Positions 50,558-59,290 are shown, numbered from the stretch's first letter. The stretch is DNA of 64,000 nt from Amycolatopsis nalaikhensis (GCF_030264295.1 NZ_CP127173.1:10361501-10425500); one strand, 5' to 3'. The notes: generated from the letters alone by a model not told the origin. Numbers and translations are program-made.

Positions 50558-50586
50558 GCTTCCGGGCTCTCGCACGGCCCGGAAGC
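50558..50586. terminator. terminator after lexA
   Basis: GCTTCCGGGC (50558-50567) and its exact complement (50577-50586) form a 10-bp stem with a 9-base loop between the convergent lexA and beta-propeller genes. Confidence 0.85.
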
Positions 50587-50626
50587 TTCACCGGATCGGA
50601 TGATCTTCGGCCGTGGGGAGCCGGGA

Positions 50627-51634
50627 TCAGCGACGGCTTCGGCGGCGCAGCTTGCTGAAGCCGAACCAGCCGAGGCCGACCACCGCGAGCGTGATCCCGG
50701 CGGCGGGCAGGACGGGGAGCCCGGCCCCGTCCCCCGCCGAGCCGGACGACACGTTCGCGCCGGTCGTCCCCTCCGCCGGTGCGCCGGACTGCGCGGCCAG
50801 TGCCGCCGCGCCCCGCACCGTGCGGAGGGGCTGGCCGACGCCTTCGCTGCCGGACACGAGAGTCCCGTCGGGGTCGAACGCGATCGCCTCGCCCTGCTTC
50901 TCCCCTGGCAACGGAATCCGGACCGGCGTGCGCTGCAACGCGGCCAGGACGTCTCCGTCCGGGGCCGCGTACACGTAGGCGTCGGTGTAGGTCCGCAGGG
51001 CGACGGCGCTCCCGTCAGCCATCGAGGCACCACCGGTCACCAGCACCGAGCCGATCGAGCCCACCGGCCCGCCCTGGGTGTCCGTCGTCTCGATCTTGAC
51101 CGTGCCGACCTTCTCCAGGTTCGTCGGCCCGGGGCTGGCCAGCGGCCCCGAAGGCCGGTAGACGCGGGCTTCGCCGAGGATGTCCTTGGTGATCAGGTAC
51201 GGCGTGCCCGCCTTGTCCATGATCAGCGCTTCGGTGTCGTGCTGGCCGTCCGGGTAGGTCAGCCGGTGCACGGTGACCTTGCCCTCGGGGCTCATCTCCA
51301 GCAGGGCGACCGTCAGCCGGCCCTTCTGGTTGTCGCCGGTGTCGGACAGCCACAGGCGCCCGTCGGGCGTGCGGGCCAGGTCTTCGACGTCGAACGGGTC
51401 CGTCCGATCGGTCATGACCTTCTGGACCTTGCAGTCGCGGCCGAGCACGAACACCTGGACCTTCGTGCCGCCGTCGTTGATCGCCCAGAACTTCGCCCCG
51501 TCGGAGACGAGGCCGGACAGCTCGCCGAGGCGGGAGTCCTTCACCGTGCACAACGGCTGGGGTGTCTCGGCCGCCGACGCGGGCACCGCCCCCGCGAACA
51601 CGGCCATGAAGACGAGAACGACAGCCCAGCGCAC
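50627..51634 (-). CDS. membrane-anchored beta-propeller protein
   Basis: A 335-residue exported protein. A signal peptide (MRWAVVLVFMAVFAGAVPASA) precedes a repeat-rich all-beta domain with propeller-like strands (LGELSGLVSDGAKFWAINDG; DPFDVEDLARTPDGRLWLSD; DTEALIMDKAGTPYLIT). Near the C-terminus a helix (LPAAGITLAVVGLGWFGF) with a basic tail anchors it. Function unknown. GTG 51634 has GGAGG eight bases upstream, but that site is part of a hairpin stem. It follows hflX on the same strand. Confidence 0.82.
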   Translation of the reverse strand: MRWAVVLVFMAVFAGAVPASAAETPQPLCTVKDSRLGELSGLVSDGAKFWAINDGGTKVQVFVLGRDCKVQKVMTDRTDPFDVEDLARTPDGRLWLSDTGDNQKGRLTVALLEMSPEGKVTVHRLTYPDGQHDTEALIMDKAGTPYLITKDILGEARVYRPSGPLASPGPTNLEKVGTVKIETTDTQGGPVGSIGSVLVTGGASMADGSAVALRTYTDAYVYAAPDGDVLAALQRTPVRIPLPGEKQGEAIAFDPDGTLVSGSEGVGQPLRTVRGAAALAAQSGAPAEGTTGANVSSGSAGDGAGLPVLPAAGITLAVVGLGWFGFSKLRRRSRR

Positions 51635-51642
51635 CCAGCCAC

Positions 51643-51681
51643 CTCCGTAGTGTGCGACTCCTGCAGCCGCACACTACGGAG
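51643..51681 (-). terminator. hairpin between hflX and the propeller gene, overlapping its ribosome site
   Basis: CTCCGTAGTGTGCG and its exact complement (51643-51656 and 51668-51681) form a 14-bp stem with an 11-base loop, six bases after the hflX stop. On the minus-strand transcript the second arm ends in GGAG, which together with the next base is the Shine-Dalgarno site of the downstream gene. It can terminate hflX or mask that site. Confidence 0.85.
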
Positions 51682-51686
51682 ACGTC

Positions 51687-53135
51687 TCAGGCCCTGGTCG
51701 AGTTGGTCTCGTACTCGCGCAAAGCCGCGGCGAGATCCGGGCGGACCCGCACCAGCAGGCGCGTGCCCTCCTCGGCGTGCTCCTCTTCGAGGACTTCGCC
51801 GTCCGCGTGCGCCCGCGCGACCAGCTCGCCGCGCGAGTAGGGCACGAGCACCTCGACGGTGACCTCCGGCCGCGGCAGGCGGTCGGCGATCACGTCGACG
51901 AGCTCGGTGATGCCCGCCCCGGTCCGGGCCGAGACCTGGACCGACCCGGCCAGCGCGTGGCGCAGCCGGGCGAGGCTGACCTCGTCGGACGCGTCGATCT
52001 TGTTGATCACCAGCAGCTCCGGCGGGAGCGGTTCCTTGCGCTTGCGGGTGATCTCGCCGAGCACCTCGCGCACGGCGCTGACCTGCTCCTCCGGCGCCGG
52101 GTCGGACCCGTCCACCACGTGCAGCAGCAGGTCCGCGTCCGCGGCCTCCTCCAGCGTCGAGCGGAACGCGTCGACCAGCTGGTGCGGCAGGTGCCGCACG
52201 AACCCGACGGTGTCGGTCAGCGTGTAGCCGCGCCCGTCCGCGGTCTGCGCGCGCCGCGTGGTCGGGTCGAGGGTGGCGAACAGCGCGTCCTCCACCAGCA
52301 CCCCGGCCCCGGTCAGCGCGTTGAGCAGGCTCGACTTGCCGGCGTTGGTGTAGCCGACGATCGCCACGCTGGGCACCTCGTTGGCCAGCCGCCGCCCGCG
52401 CTTGGTCTCGCGGATGGTGTCCATGGCGGCGATCTCGCGACGCAGCTTCGCCACGCGCTTGTTGATCCGCCGCCGGTCGGTCTCGAGCTTGGTCTCACCG
52501 GGACCACGCAGGCCGACGCCGCCGTTCGCGCCACCGGCACGGCCACCGGCCTGCCGGGACAGCGACGCACCCCACCCACGCAGCCGCGGGATCAGGTACT
52601 GCAGCTGGGCCAGCTCGACCTGCGCCTTGCCCTCCTTGGACCGGGCGTGCTGGGCGAAGATGTCGAGGATCAGCGCGGTCCGGTCGATGACCTTGACCTT
52701 CACCTTCTCCTCGAGCTGCCGCAGCTGGCCCGGCGAGAGCTCGCCGTCGCAGATCACGGTGTCGGCGCCGGTGGAGCCGACGATGTCCCGCAGCTCCCGC
52801 ACCTTGCCCGAGCCGATGTAGGTGGCCGGGTCCGGCTTGGTCCGCCGCTGGATGAGGCCTTCGAGGACCTCCGAGCCCGCCGTCTCGGCCAGGCGCGCCA
52901 GCTCGGCCAGCGACGCCTCGGACTGCAGGGCCGTGCCCTCGGTCCACACGCCGACCAGCACGACGCGTTCCAGCCGCAGTTGCCGGTACTCGACCTCGGT
53001 GACGTCGTCCAGCTCCGTGGACAGTCCCCTGACCCGGCGCAGCGACGCCCGGTCCTCGAGCTCCATCTCACCTGTCGACGGGTCTCCGTCGTACAGGTCG
53101 TCGTCGTGGTCTTCGGTGTGTGTCAGTTCTGTCAT
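51687..53135 (-). CDS. hflX: ribosome-associated GTPase HflX
   Basis: A 482-residue GTPase that splits stalled ribosomes and, in mycobacteria, contributes to macrolide tolerance. The N-terminal HflX domain includes LRLERVVLVGVWTEG and a Gly-rich loop (SRQAGGRAGGANGGVGLRGPG). G motifs are GYTNAGKSS, DTVGF and NKID, followed by the C-terminal domain. Position near lexA and dapF matches mycobacteria. Confidence 0.95.
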   Translation of the reverse strand: MTELTHTEDHDDDLYDGDPSTGEMELEDRASLRRVRGLSTELDDVTEVEYRQLRLERVVLVGVWTEGTALQSEASLAELARLAETAGSEVLEGLIQRRTKPDPATYIGSGKVRELRDIVGSTGADTVICDGELSPGQLRQLEEKVKVKVIDRTALILDIFAQHARSKEGKAQVELAQLQYLIPRLRGWGASLSRQAGGRAGGANGGVGLRGPGETKLETDRRRINKRVAKLRREIAAMDTIRETKRGRRLANEVPSVAIVGYTNAGKSSLLNALTGAGVLVEDALFATLDPTTRRAQTADGRGYTLTDTVGFVRHLPHQLVDAFRSTLEEAADADLLLHVVDGSDPAPEEQVSAVREVLGEITRKRKEPLPPELLVINKIDASDEVSLARLRHALAGSVQVSARTGAGITELVDVIADRLPRPEVTVEVLVPYSRGELVARAHADGEVLEEEHAEEGTRLLVRVRPDLAAALREYETNSTRA

Positions 53136-53177
53136 CGTGCCTCCATGTTCCCACGATTCGCCGCGGGAACCGAACTT

Positions 53178-53682
53178 TTACGTGCTGGGATAGGTGGCGA
53201 GGTAGATCGCGGTGCGTTCCGCGCCGGGACGGCGGGGACGCGCGCGGAACTCCTCGAGCAGGTCCTCGAGCCGCGACTCCAGCTCCGCCCGCTCCTCGGG
53301 GGCCACCTGGACGACCAGGCGTGTCTGGTGCACGCCGTCGAATCCGGTCTCGGCGATCTCGGCCAGATAGGCCTCGAGTACCGCCTGTTCCACGCCCTTG
53401 TCACCGCATGAGTCGAGTGTCCACGAAAGCCCCGTCGAAAGATACGGAATTTCTTTGGCGCCCCGGGCCCCGCGACGCGGCGGCTGCGCGGCGAGGAAAC
53501 CGGTTTCGACCAGCTTGCGCACGTGGTGCAGGGTGGTCGCCGGGTCCCGGCCGAGCCGCTGGGCGAAGCTCCTTGTTCGTCAGCGCCTCCGAGAAGGTCA
53601 ACCGGATGATGCGCAGCCGTATTCCGGAGGCCAGCGCGGCGGCCTCGGCTTCGGTGGCGGTACGTCGTTTCGCGGGTGGCAC
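53178..53682 (-). pseudogene. winged-helix (ArsR-like) transcriptional regulator, frameshifted
   Basis: The N-terminal helix-turn-helix half (ALASGIRLRIIRLTFSEALTNKE) starts at GTG 53682. The rest (RLGRDPATTLHHVRKLVETGFLAAQP onward) lies in another frame. The break is at GAGCTTCGCCC on the coding strand (53561-53571), where one base too many is present. A repaired protein would have 167 residues and a normal ArsR-like fold plus a helical dimer domain. An inverted repeat operator lies just upstream, between it and the MFS gene. Disrupted as sequenced. Confidence 0.78.
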
Positions 53683-53701
53683 GGGTTCAGCCTAGAGCGA
53701 T

Positions 53702-53725
53702 AGTGATTGACACTTTCCAATCACT
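53702..53725. promoter_or_regulatory. inverted-repeat operator between HTH regulator and MFS gene
   Basis: AGTGATTG (53702-53709) and CAATCACT (53718-53725) are exact complements separated by 8 bases. A TTGACA -35-like element lies inside the repeat (53707-53712), facing the MFS gene. It is the natural site for the adjacent regulator. Confidence 0.75.
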
Positions 53726-53742
53726 CCCGCCAGACTCGGCCC

Positions 53743-54996
53743 ATGCGCAGGGGGTCACTGTTCTTCCACGCCGACTTCCGGCGGCTCTGGGCCGGGGACA
53801 CGGCCAGCCAGCTCGGCACCACGGTCGGGTACACCGCGATTCCGCTGCTCGCGGCGGTGACGCTGGCCGCGACGCCGTTCGAGATGGGCCTGCTGACCGC
53901 GGCCCAGACGCTCGCGTTCCTGCTGATCGGCCTGCCCGCCGGCGTGTGGGTCGACCGGCTGCGCCGCCGCCGGGTCATGCTCGCCGCCGACTTCACCCGC
54001 TTCGCGCTGCTGCTGAGCGTGCCGCTCGCCTGGTGGGCCGGGGTGCTGACGCTCGCACAGCTGCTGGTCGTCGTGCTGTTCGTGGGTGTCGCGACCGTGT
54101 TCTTCGACGTCGCCTACCAGTCGTACCTGCCCTCGCTCGTCGGCCGGGAGCGCCTGCTGGAAGGCAACGCCAAGCTGCAGGCCGTCCAGTCGGTCGCGGG
54201 GATCGCCGGGCCGAGCGGCGCCGGCGTGCTGATCCAGCTGGTCACCGCGGCGAACACCGTGTTGGTCACCGCCGTGGGCTACCTGGCGTCGGCGCTGTGC
54301 CTGCTGCGCATCCGCGCGGTCGAGCCGGAACCGGAGCGCACCGGCCACGCCCGGCTGCTGCCGCAGATCGCCGAAGGACTGCGGTTCGTCTTCTCCGACA
54401 AGCCGTTGCGCGCCAGCGTCGCCTGCACGGCGACGGCGAACCTTTTCAACGGCGCCTTCACCGCCGTGGAAGTGCTGTTCCTGACCCGCACCGTCGGGCT
54501 GCCCCCGGCCGCGGTCGGCGTGCTGCTGGCCGCCGGCGGCACGGGCGGGATCCTGGGCGCGATCGTCGCCGGCGCGCTGTTCCGGCGGATCGGCCACGCC
54601 CGCGCGATCTGGCTGGTCCCCCTGCTCACCTGGCCGGCGCACCTGCTGGTCCCGCTCGCCGCGCCGGGCTGGCGACTCGGGCTGGCCGCGACCGGGCTGG
54701 TCGTCTGCGGGTTCGGGATCATCGTCTACAACGTCGCCTCGGTCTCCTACCGGCAGGCGATCTGCCCGGACCGGCTGCTGGGGCGGATGAACGCGAGCGC
54801 GCGGTTCGTCGTCTGGGGCACGATCCCGCTCGGCGGGCTGCTGGGCGGCGCGCTCGGCGAAGGACTCGGGCTGCGCGGCGCGATGTGGGTGGCCGTGGCC
54901 GGTGAGGCGGCTTCGGCGCTGTGGGTCGTGTGCTCGCCCCTGCGGCACATGCGGGACCTGCCCACCGAGGCGAAAAGCGATTCCCGGGCCGCCTAG
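53743..54996 (+). CDS. MFS transporter
   Basis: A 417-residue carrier with about 12 membrane helices. The loop between helices 2 and 3 reads GLPAGVWVDRLRRRRVML, typical of drug/macrolide-efflux-like MFS proteins (MFS_3). ATG 53743 has no Shine-Dalgarno, and the promoter is very close, so a leaderless or near-leaderless transcript is possible. It is divergent from the HTH regulator and ends nine bases before valS, so read-through into valS is likely. Confidence 0.88.
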   Translation: MRRGSLFFHADFRRLWAGDTASQLGTTVGYTAIPLLAAVTLAATPFEMGLLTAAQTLAFLLIGLPAGVWVDRLRRRRVMLAADFTRFALLLSVPLAWWAGVLTLAQLLVVVLFVGVATVFFDVAYQSYLPSLVGRERLLEGNAKLQAVQSVAGIAGPSGAGVLIQLVTAANTVLVTAVGYLASALCLLRIRAVEPEPERTGHARLLPQIAEGLRFVFSDKPLRASVACTATANLFNGAFTAVEVLFLTRTVGLPPAAVGVLLAAGGTGGILGAIVAGALFRRIGHARAIWLVPLLTWPAHLLVPLAAPGWRLGLAATGLVVCGFGIIVYNVASVSYRQAICPDRLLGRMNASARFVVWGTIPLGGLLGGALGEGLGLRGAMWVAVAGEAASALWVVCSPLRHMRDLPTEAKSDSRAA

Positions 54997-55005
54997 AGTT
55001 GCTCC

Positions 55006-57522
55006 ATGACAACCCCACACGAGCGCCCGCGAGTCCCGGACAAGGTCGGTGTCGACGGTCTGGAGGCCAAGTGGGTACCCGTATGGGAATCCACCGGCAC
55101 CTACCGCTTCGACCGCACCAAGACCCGCGACGAGATCTATTCGATCGACACGCCCCCGCCGACGGTCAGCGGGTCCCTGCACATCGGGCACGTGTTCTCC
55201 TACACCCACACCGACGTGCTGGCGCGGTTCAAGCGGATGCGCGGCGCCGAGGTGTTCTACCCGATGGGGTGGGACGACAACGGCCTGCCGACCGAACGCC
55301 GGGTGCAGAACCACTTCGGCGTCCGCTGCGACCCGTCGCTGCCCTACGACCCGGACTTCCGCGCCCCGGAGAAGCCGGGCAAGGACGTGGTCTCGATTTC
55401 GCGGCGCAATTTCGTCGAGCTGTGCGAAACCCTCACCGAGACCGACGAAAAGGTCTTCGAAGAACTGTGGCGGCGGCTCGGGCTGTCGGTCGACTGGACG
55501 ATGACCTACCAGACGATCGGGCACGACTCGCGGCTGATCTCGCAGCGCGCGTTCCTGCGCAACCTCGAACGAGGCGAGGCCTACCAGGCCGAAGCGCCGA
55601 CGCTCTGGGACGTGTCGTTCCGGACCGCCGTCGCCCAGGCCGAGCTGGAGGACCGCGAACGCCGCGGTGCGTTCCACGACTTGGCGTTCACCGGGCCCGA
55701 CGGCGCCGACGTCGTGATCGCGACGACCCGGCCGGAGCTGCTGCCCGCGTGCGTCGCGCTGGTCGCGCACCCCGATGACGAGCGGTTCCGGCCGCTGTTC
55801 GGGAAGACCGTGCGGACGCCGGTGTTCGGCGTCGAGGTGCCCGTGGTGGCGCACCACCTCGCGGACCCGGAGAAGGGCCGCGGCATCGCGATGGTGTGCA
55901 CGTTCGGTGACACCACCGACGTCACCTGGTGGCGCGAGCTGCGCCTGGCGACGCGGGTGGTGCTGGGCCGCGACGGCCGGTTCCTGCCCGACGCGCCGTC
56001 CGGCGTGCCCGCGGAGGCCTACGCGCCGCTGGTCGGCAAGACCGTCCACACGGGACGCGAGATCATGGTGCGCCTGCTGCGCGAAGCCGGGGCCCTGCAC
56101 GGGGAACCGCGGCCGATCACGCACTCGGTGAAGTTCTACGAAAAGGGCGACAAGCCGCTGGAGATCGTCGCCAGCAGGCAGTGGTACCTCCGCAACGGCG
56201 GCACCGACCCGGCGTTCCGGGAGCGGATGCTCGCCCGCGGCGAAGAGCTGAACTGGGTGCCGAAACACATGCGCGTCCGGTACTCGGCGTGGGTCGAGAA
56301 CCTCGCCGGGGACTGGCTGGTCAGCCGCCAGCGGTTCTTCGGGGTGCCGATCCCGGTCTGGTACCGGCTCGACGCCAACGGCGAGCCCGACTACGACGCG
56401 CGGCTGCTGCCGGACACGCTGCCGGTCGACCCGAGCAGCGACGTCCCGCCGGGCTTCGCCGAGGACCAGCGCGGGGTGCCGGGTGGGTTCGCCGCAGACC
56501 CGGACGTGATGGACACGTGGGCGACGTCGTCCCTGACGCCGCAGATCGTGGGCCGCTGGAGCGTCGACGACGACCTGTTCTCGCGCGTGTTCCCGATGGA
56601 CCTGCGGCCGCAGGCGCACGAGATCATCCGCACCTGGCTGTTCTCGACGGCGGTGCGCGCGGAGCTGGAGCACGGCGTGCTGCCGTGGCGGGAGACGTCG
56701 ATCGCGGGCTGGGTGCTCGACCCGGACCGCAAGAAGATGTCGAAGTCCAAGGGCAACGTGACGACGCCGGTGGACATGCTGGAGCGCCACGGTTCGGACG
56801 CGGTCCGGTACTGGGCGGCGAGCGCGCGGCCGGGCGTCGACACGGCGGTGGACGAAGGCCAGATGAAGGTCGGCCGCCGCCTGGCGACGAAGCTGCTGAA
56901 CGCGAGCCGGTTCGTGCTCGGCCTCGGCGTGCCGTCCGCTTCCGCGGTCGCGACCGAGCCGCTCGACCGGGCGTTGCTGGCGTCGCTTTCGGCCGTCGTT
57001 TCCTCGGCGACCGAAGCGTTGGAGGCACTCGACTACGCGCGGGCGCTGCAGGTGACCGAGACGTTCTTCTGGACGTTCTGCGACGACTACGTCGAGCTGG
57101 TGAAGGGCCGCGCGTACGGCGACCTCGGCCCGTCCGAGGCGGCTTCGGCGCAGGCGGCGCTGGTCACGGCGTTGTCGGCGGTGCTGCGGTTGTTCGCGCC
57201 GTTCCTGCCGTTCGCGACCGAGGAGGTCTGGTCGTGGTGGCAGGAGGGTTCGGTGCACCGGGCTTCATGGCCGTCGGTGTCGGCGTCCGACGGGGACCCG
57301 GAGCTGCTCGCCCTGGCGAGCCAGGTGATCGCGGCGGTGCGCCGCGCGAAGACCGACGCGAAGGTGTCGATGCGCTCGCCGGTGGAGACGCTCACGGTGA
57401 CCGGCCCGGCCGACGTGCTGGCGCGGTTCGCGGACATCCAGGCGGACATCCGCGTCGCGGGCGCGATCGCGGCGGTCGAGACCCGCGAAGGCGACTTCGC
57501 GGTGGAGGCGAAGGTCGGCTGA
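55006..57522 (+). CDS. valS: valine-tRNA ligase, archaeal/rickettsial type
   Basis: An 838-residue class I synthetase. HIGH appears as SLHIGH near residue 57 and KMSKS as KKMSKSKGN near 577. The editing domain is present (VIATTRPELLPACVALVAHP). Residues after KMSKS (VTTPVDMLERHGSDAVRYW; QMKVGRRLATKLLNASRF) follow the archaeal/rickettsial form, not the usual bacterial form, and the C-terminal coiled coil is short or absent. It lies between an MFS gene and dapF, not beside folC. It charges tRNA-Val. Whether a second valS exists in the genome cannot be seen here. Confidence 0.93.
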   Translation: MTTPHERPRVPDKVGVDGLEAKWVPVWESTGTYRFDRTKTRDEIYSIDTPPPTVSGSLHIGHVFSYTHTDVLARFKRMRGAEVFYPMGWDDNGLPTERRVQNHFGVRCDPSLPYDPDFRAPEKPGKDVVSISRRNFVELCETLTETDEKVFEELWRRLGLSVDWTMTYQTIGHDSRLISQRAFLRNLERGEAYQAEAPTLWDVSFRTAVAQAELEDRERRGAFHDLAFTGPDGADVVIATTRPELLPACVALVAHPDDERFRPLFGKTVRTPVFGVEVPVVAHHLADPEKGRGIAMVCTFGDTTDVTWWRELRLATRVVLGRDGRFLPDAPSGVPAEAYAPLVGKTVHTGREIMVRLLREAGALHGEPRPITHSVKFYEKGDKPLEIVASRQWYLRNGGTDPAFRERMLARGEELNWVPKHMRVRYSAWVENLAGDWLVSRQRFFGVPIPVWYRLDANGEPDYDARLLPDTLPVDPSSDVPPGFAEDQRGVPGGFAADPDVMDTWATSSLTPQIVGRWSVDDDLFSRVFPMDLRPQAHEIIRTWLFSTAVRAELEHGVLPWRETSIAGWVLDPDRKKMSKSKGNVTTPVDMLERHGSDAVRYWAASARPGVDTAVDEGQMKVGRRLATKLLNASRFVLGLGVPSASAVATEPLDRALLASLSAVVSSATEALEALDYARALQVTETFFWTFCDDYVELVKGRAYGDLGPSEAASAQAALVTALSAVLRLFAPFLPFATEEVWSWWQEGSVHRASWPSVSASDGDPELLALASQVIAAVRRAKTDAKVSMRSPVETLTVTGPADVLARFADIQADIRVAGAIAAVETREGDFAVEAKVG

Positions 57523-57541
57523 CGCCGGTGGGCCGCCGTCG

Positions 57542-58369
57542 TCACGAACCGGCGGCGGCCCACCAGGCTTCGTCGATCTCGCCGCGCGCCACGATCTCCG
57601 CGGGCCCCGACAGCGTCGACGCGCCCCGGGACACCGTCACCTCGACGCGGCCACCCGGGATGTCCACTGTGGACGCGCCCGTGTCGGTGCCCGCGAGGTG
57701 GAAGGCCGCCGCCACCGCGGCCACCGTGCCCGTGCCGCACGCCCGCGTCTCCCCCACGCCGCGCTCGTGCACGCGCATCCGCAGCGCGCCCTCGCCGAGG
57801 CGGTTGACGAACTCGAGGTTCACCCCGTGCGGGAAGAAGTCGTGGTCGAAGTCGGGCTGGTCGCGCAGGTCCAGGCCCGCGACGTCGTCCTCGAGCACCG
57901 ACACCAGGTGCGGGTTGCCGACGTCGACGGCCACGCCGGAGAACGGCCGCCCGGCCACCATCGTGACCGACGTGCCGGTGATCGTCGCCGGTCCCATCTG
58001 GACGGTCACCGACCGGTCCGGGTGCACCACCAGCGGCCGGTCGCCCGCCCGGGTGCCGATGACGAACTCGCCTTCGGTCTCCAAGCCCGCTTCCACGAGG
58101 TAGCGGGCGAAGACGCGGGTGCCGTTGCCGCACATCTCGGCGATCGACCCGTCGGCGTTGCGGTAGTCCATGAACCACTCGCCCGCGGACGGCTCGTCGA
58201 GCGCGGCGGCGCGGACGACGCGCAGCACGCCGTCGGCCCCGAGGCCGCGGCGGCGGTCGCACAGCGCGGCGACCCTCGCCTCGGTCAGCTCGAGGCGGCC
58301 CGCCGGGTCGGGGAGCAGCACGAAGTCGTTCTGCGTGCCGTGCCCCTTGAGGAACTCGATTCCGCCCAT
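57542..58369 (-). CDS. dapF: diaminopimelate epimerase
   Basis: A 275-residue cofactor-free racemase that converts LL- to meso-diaminopimelate for lysine and peptidoglycan. The catalytic Cys pair is Cys80 (MCGNG) and Cys211 (ACGTG). It ends 19 bases from the convergent valS stop and lies 9 bases downstream of miaA on the same strand, as in mycobacteria. A palindrome copy is at 57662-57674 (read as S-T-V-D). Confidence 0.95.
   Translation of the reverse strand: MGGIEFLKGHGTQNDFVLLPDPAGRLELTEARVAALCDRRRGLGADGVLRVVRAAALDEPSAGEWFMDYRNADGSIAEMCGNGTRVFARYLVEAGLETEGEFVIGTRAGDRPLVVHPDRSVTVQMGPATITGTSVTMVAGRPFSGVAVDVGNPHLVSVLEDDVAGLDLRDQPDFDHDFFPHGVNLEFVNRLGEGALRMRVHERGVGETRACGTGTVAAVAAAFHLAGTDTGASTVDIPGGRVEVTVSRGASTLSGPAEIVARGEIDEAWWAAAGS
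57662..57674. other. 13-base palindrome GTCCACWGTGGAC, copy 5
   Basis: This exact copy lies in dapF. The coding strand reads Ser-Thr-Val-Asp with ACA. Confidence 0.7.
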
Positions 58370-58378
58370 GGGTCGAGA

Positions 58379-59290
58379 TTACCGGCCCAGGGTATCCAGG
58401 ACGCGTGCGGCCAGCCCGGGATCGGCGCCGTCGAACCAGTGGATCCGCTTGTCGCGCCGGAACCAGGACCGTTGCCGCCGGACGAAGCGCCGGGTCGCCT
58501 GCGCGGTCGCCGCGGCGGCCGCCTCGAAGTCGCTTTCGCCGTCCAGCTCGGCGAGCACCTGCTGGTACCCGAGGGCCTGCGACGCCGTCTTCCCCTCGCG
58601 CAGGCCGCGCTTCTCCAGCTCGCGCACTTCGTCGACCAGCCCGGCCGCGAACATGCGCCGGACGCGCTCGTCGACGCGCTCGTCGAGCTCGCCGGGCTCC
58701 CGGTCGACGCCGATCAGGACCGTGCCGTAGCGCGCCGGCCCCGGCTTGGGCAGGTTCGCCGAGAACGGCTCGCCGGTGATCTCGATGACCTCCAGGGCGC
58801 GCACGATCCGCCGGGTGTTCGTCGGCAGGATCGCGGCCGCCGCGGCCGGATCGCGCTCCCCCAGGCGGGCGTAAAGCGCGGGGGTGCCGAGCTCCGCGGC
58901 TTCGGCGTCCAGCCGGGCCCGCACGGCCGGGTCGGTGCCGGGGAAGCGCAGGTCGTCGAGCACTGCCTGGACGTACAGGCCGGACCCGCCGGCCAGCACC
59001 GGCACCTTCCCGGCGGCCAGCAGGCGCTCGATGTCGGCGCGCGCCTCGCGCTGGTAGGCGGCGACGGACGCCGTCTCGGTCACCTCCAGCACGTCGAGCT
59101 GGTGGTGCGGGACGCCGCGGCGCTCGGCCTCGGTGGCCTTCGCGGTGCCGATGTCCATGCCCCGGTAGAGCTGCAGCGCGTCGGCGTTGACGACCTCACC
59201 GCCCAGCTCCAGGGCCAGGTCGACGGCCAACGCCGTCTTGCCGGTGGCCGTCGGGCCGACGACCGCGACCGCGGCGACGGGGCTGTTCAC
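58379..59290 (-). CDS. miaA: tRNA dimethylallyltransferase
   Basis: A 303-residue prenyltransferase that adds a dimethylallyl group to A37 of tRNAs reading UNN codons. The P-loop GPTATGKT is at residues 12-19. NADALQLYRGMDIGTAK and GGSGLYVQAVLD are family motifs, and RRQRSWFRRD marks the tRNA-binding C-terminus. GTG 59290 is the first start in frame and no strong ribosome site is visible. MiaB, encoded nearby, completes the ms2i6A modification. Confidence 0.94.
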   Translation of the reverse strand: MNSPVAAVAVVGPTATGKTALAVDLALELGGEVVNADALQLYRGMDIGTAKATEAERRGVPHHQLDVLEVTETASVAAYQREARADIERLLAAGKVPVLAGGSGLYVQAVLDDLRFPGTDPAVRARLDAEAAELGTPALYARLGERDPAAAAAILPTNTRRIVRALEVIEITGEPFSANLPKPGPARYGTVLIGVDREPGELDERVDERVRRMFAAGLVDEVRELEKRGLREGKTASQALGYQQVLAELDGESDFEAAAAATAQATRRFVRRQRSWFRRDKRIHWFDGADPGLAARVLDTLGR

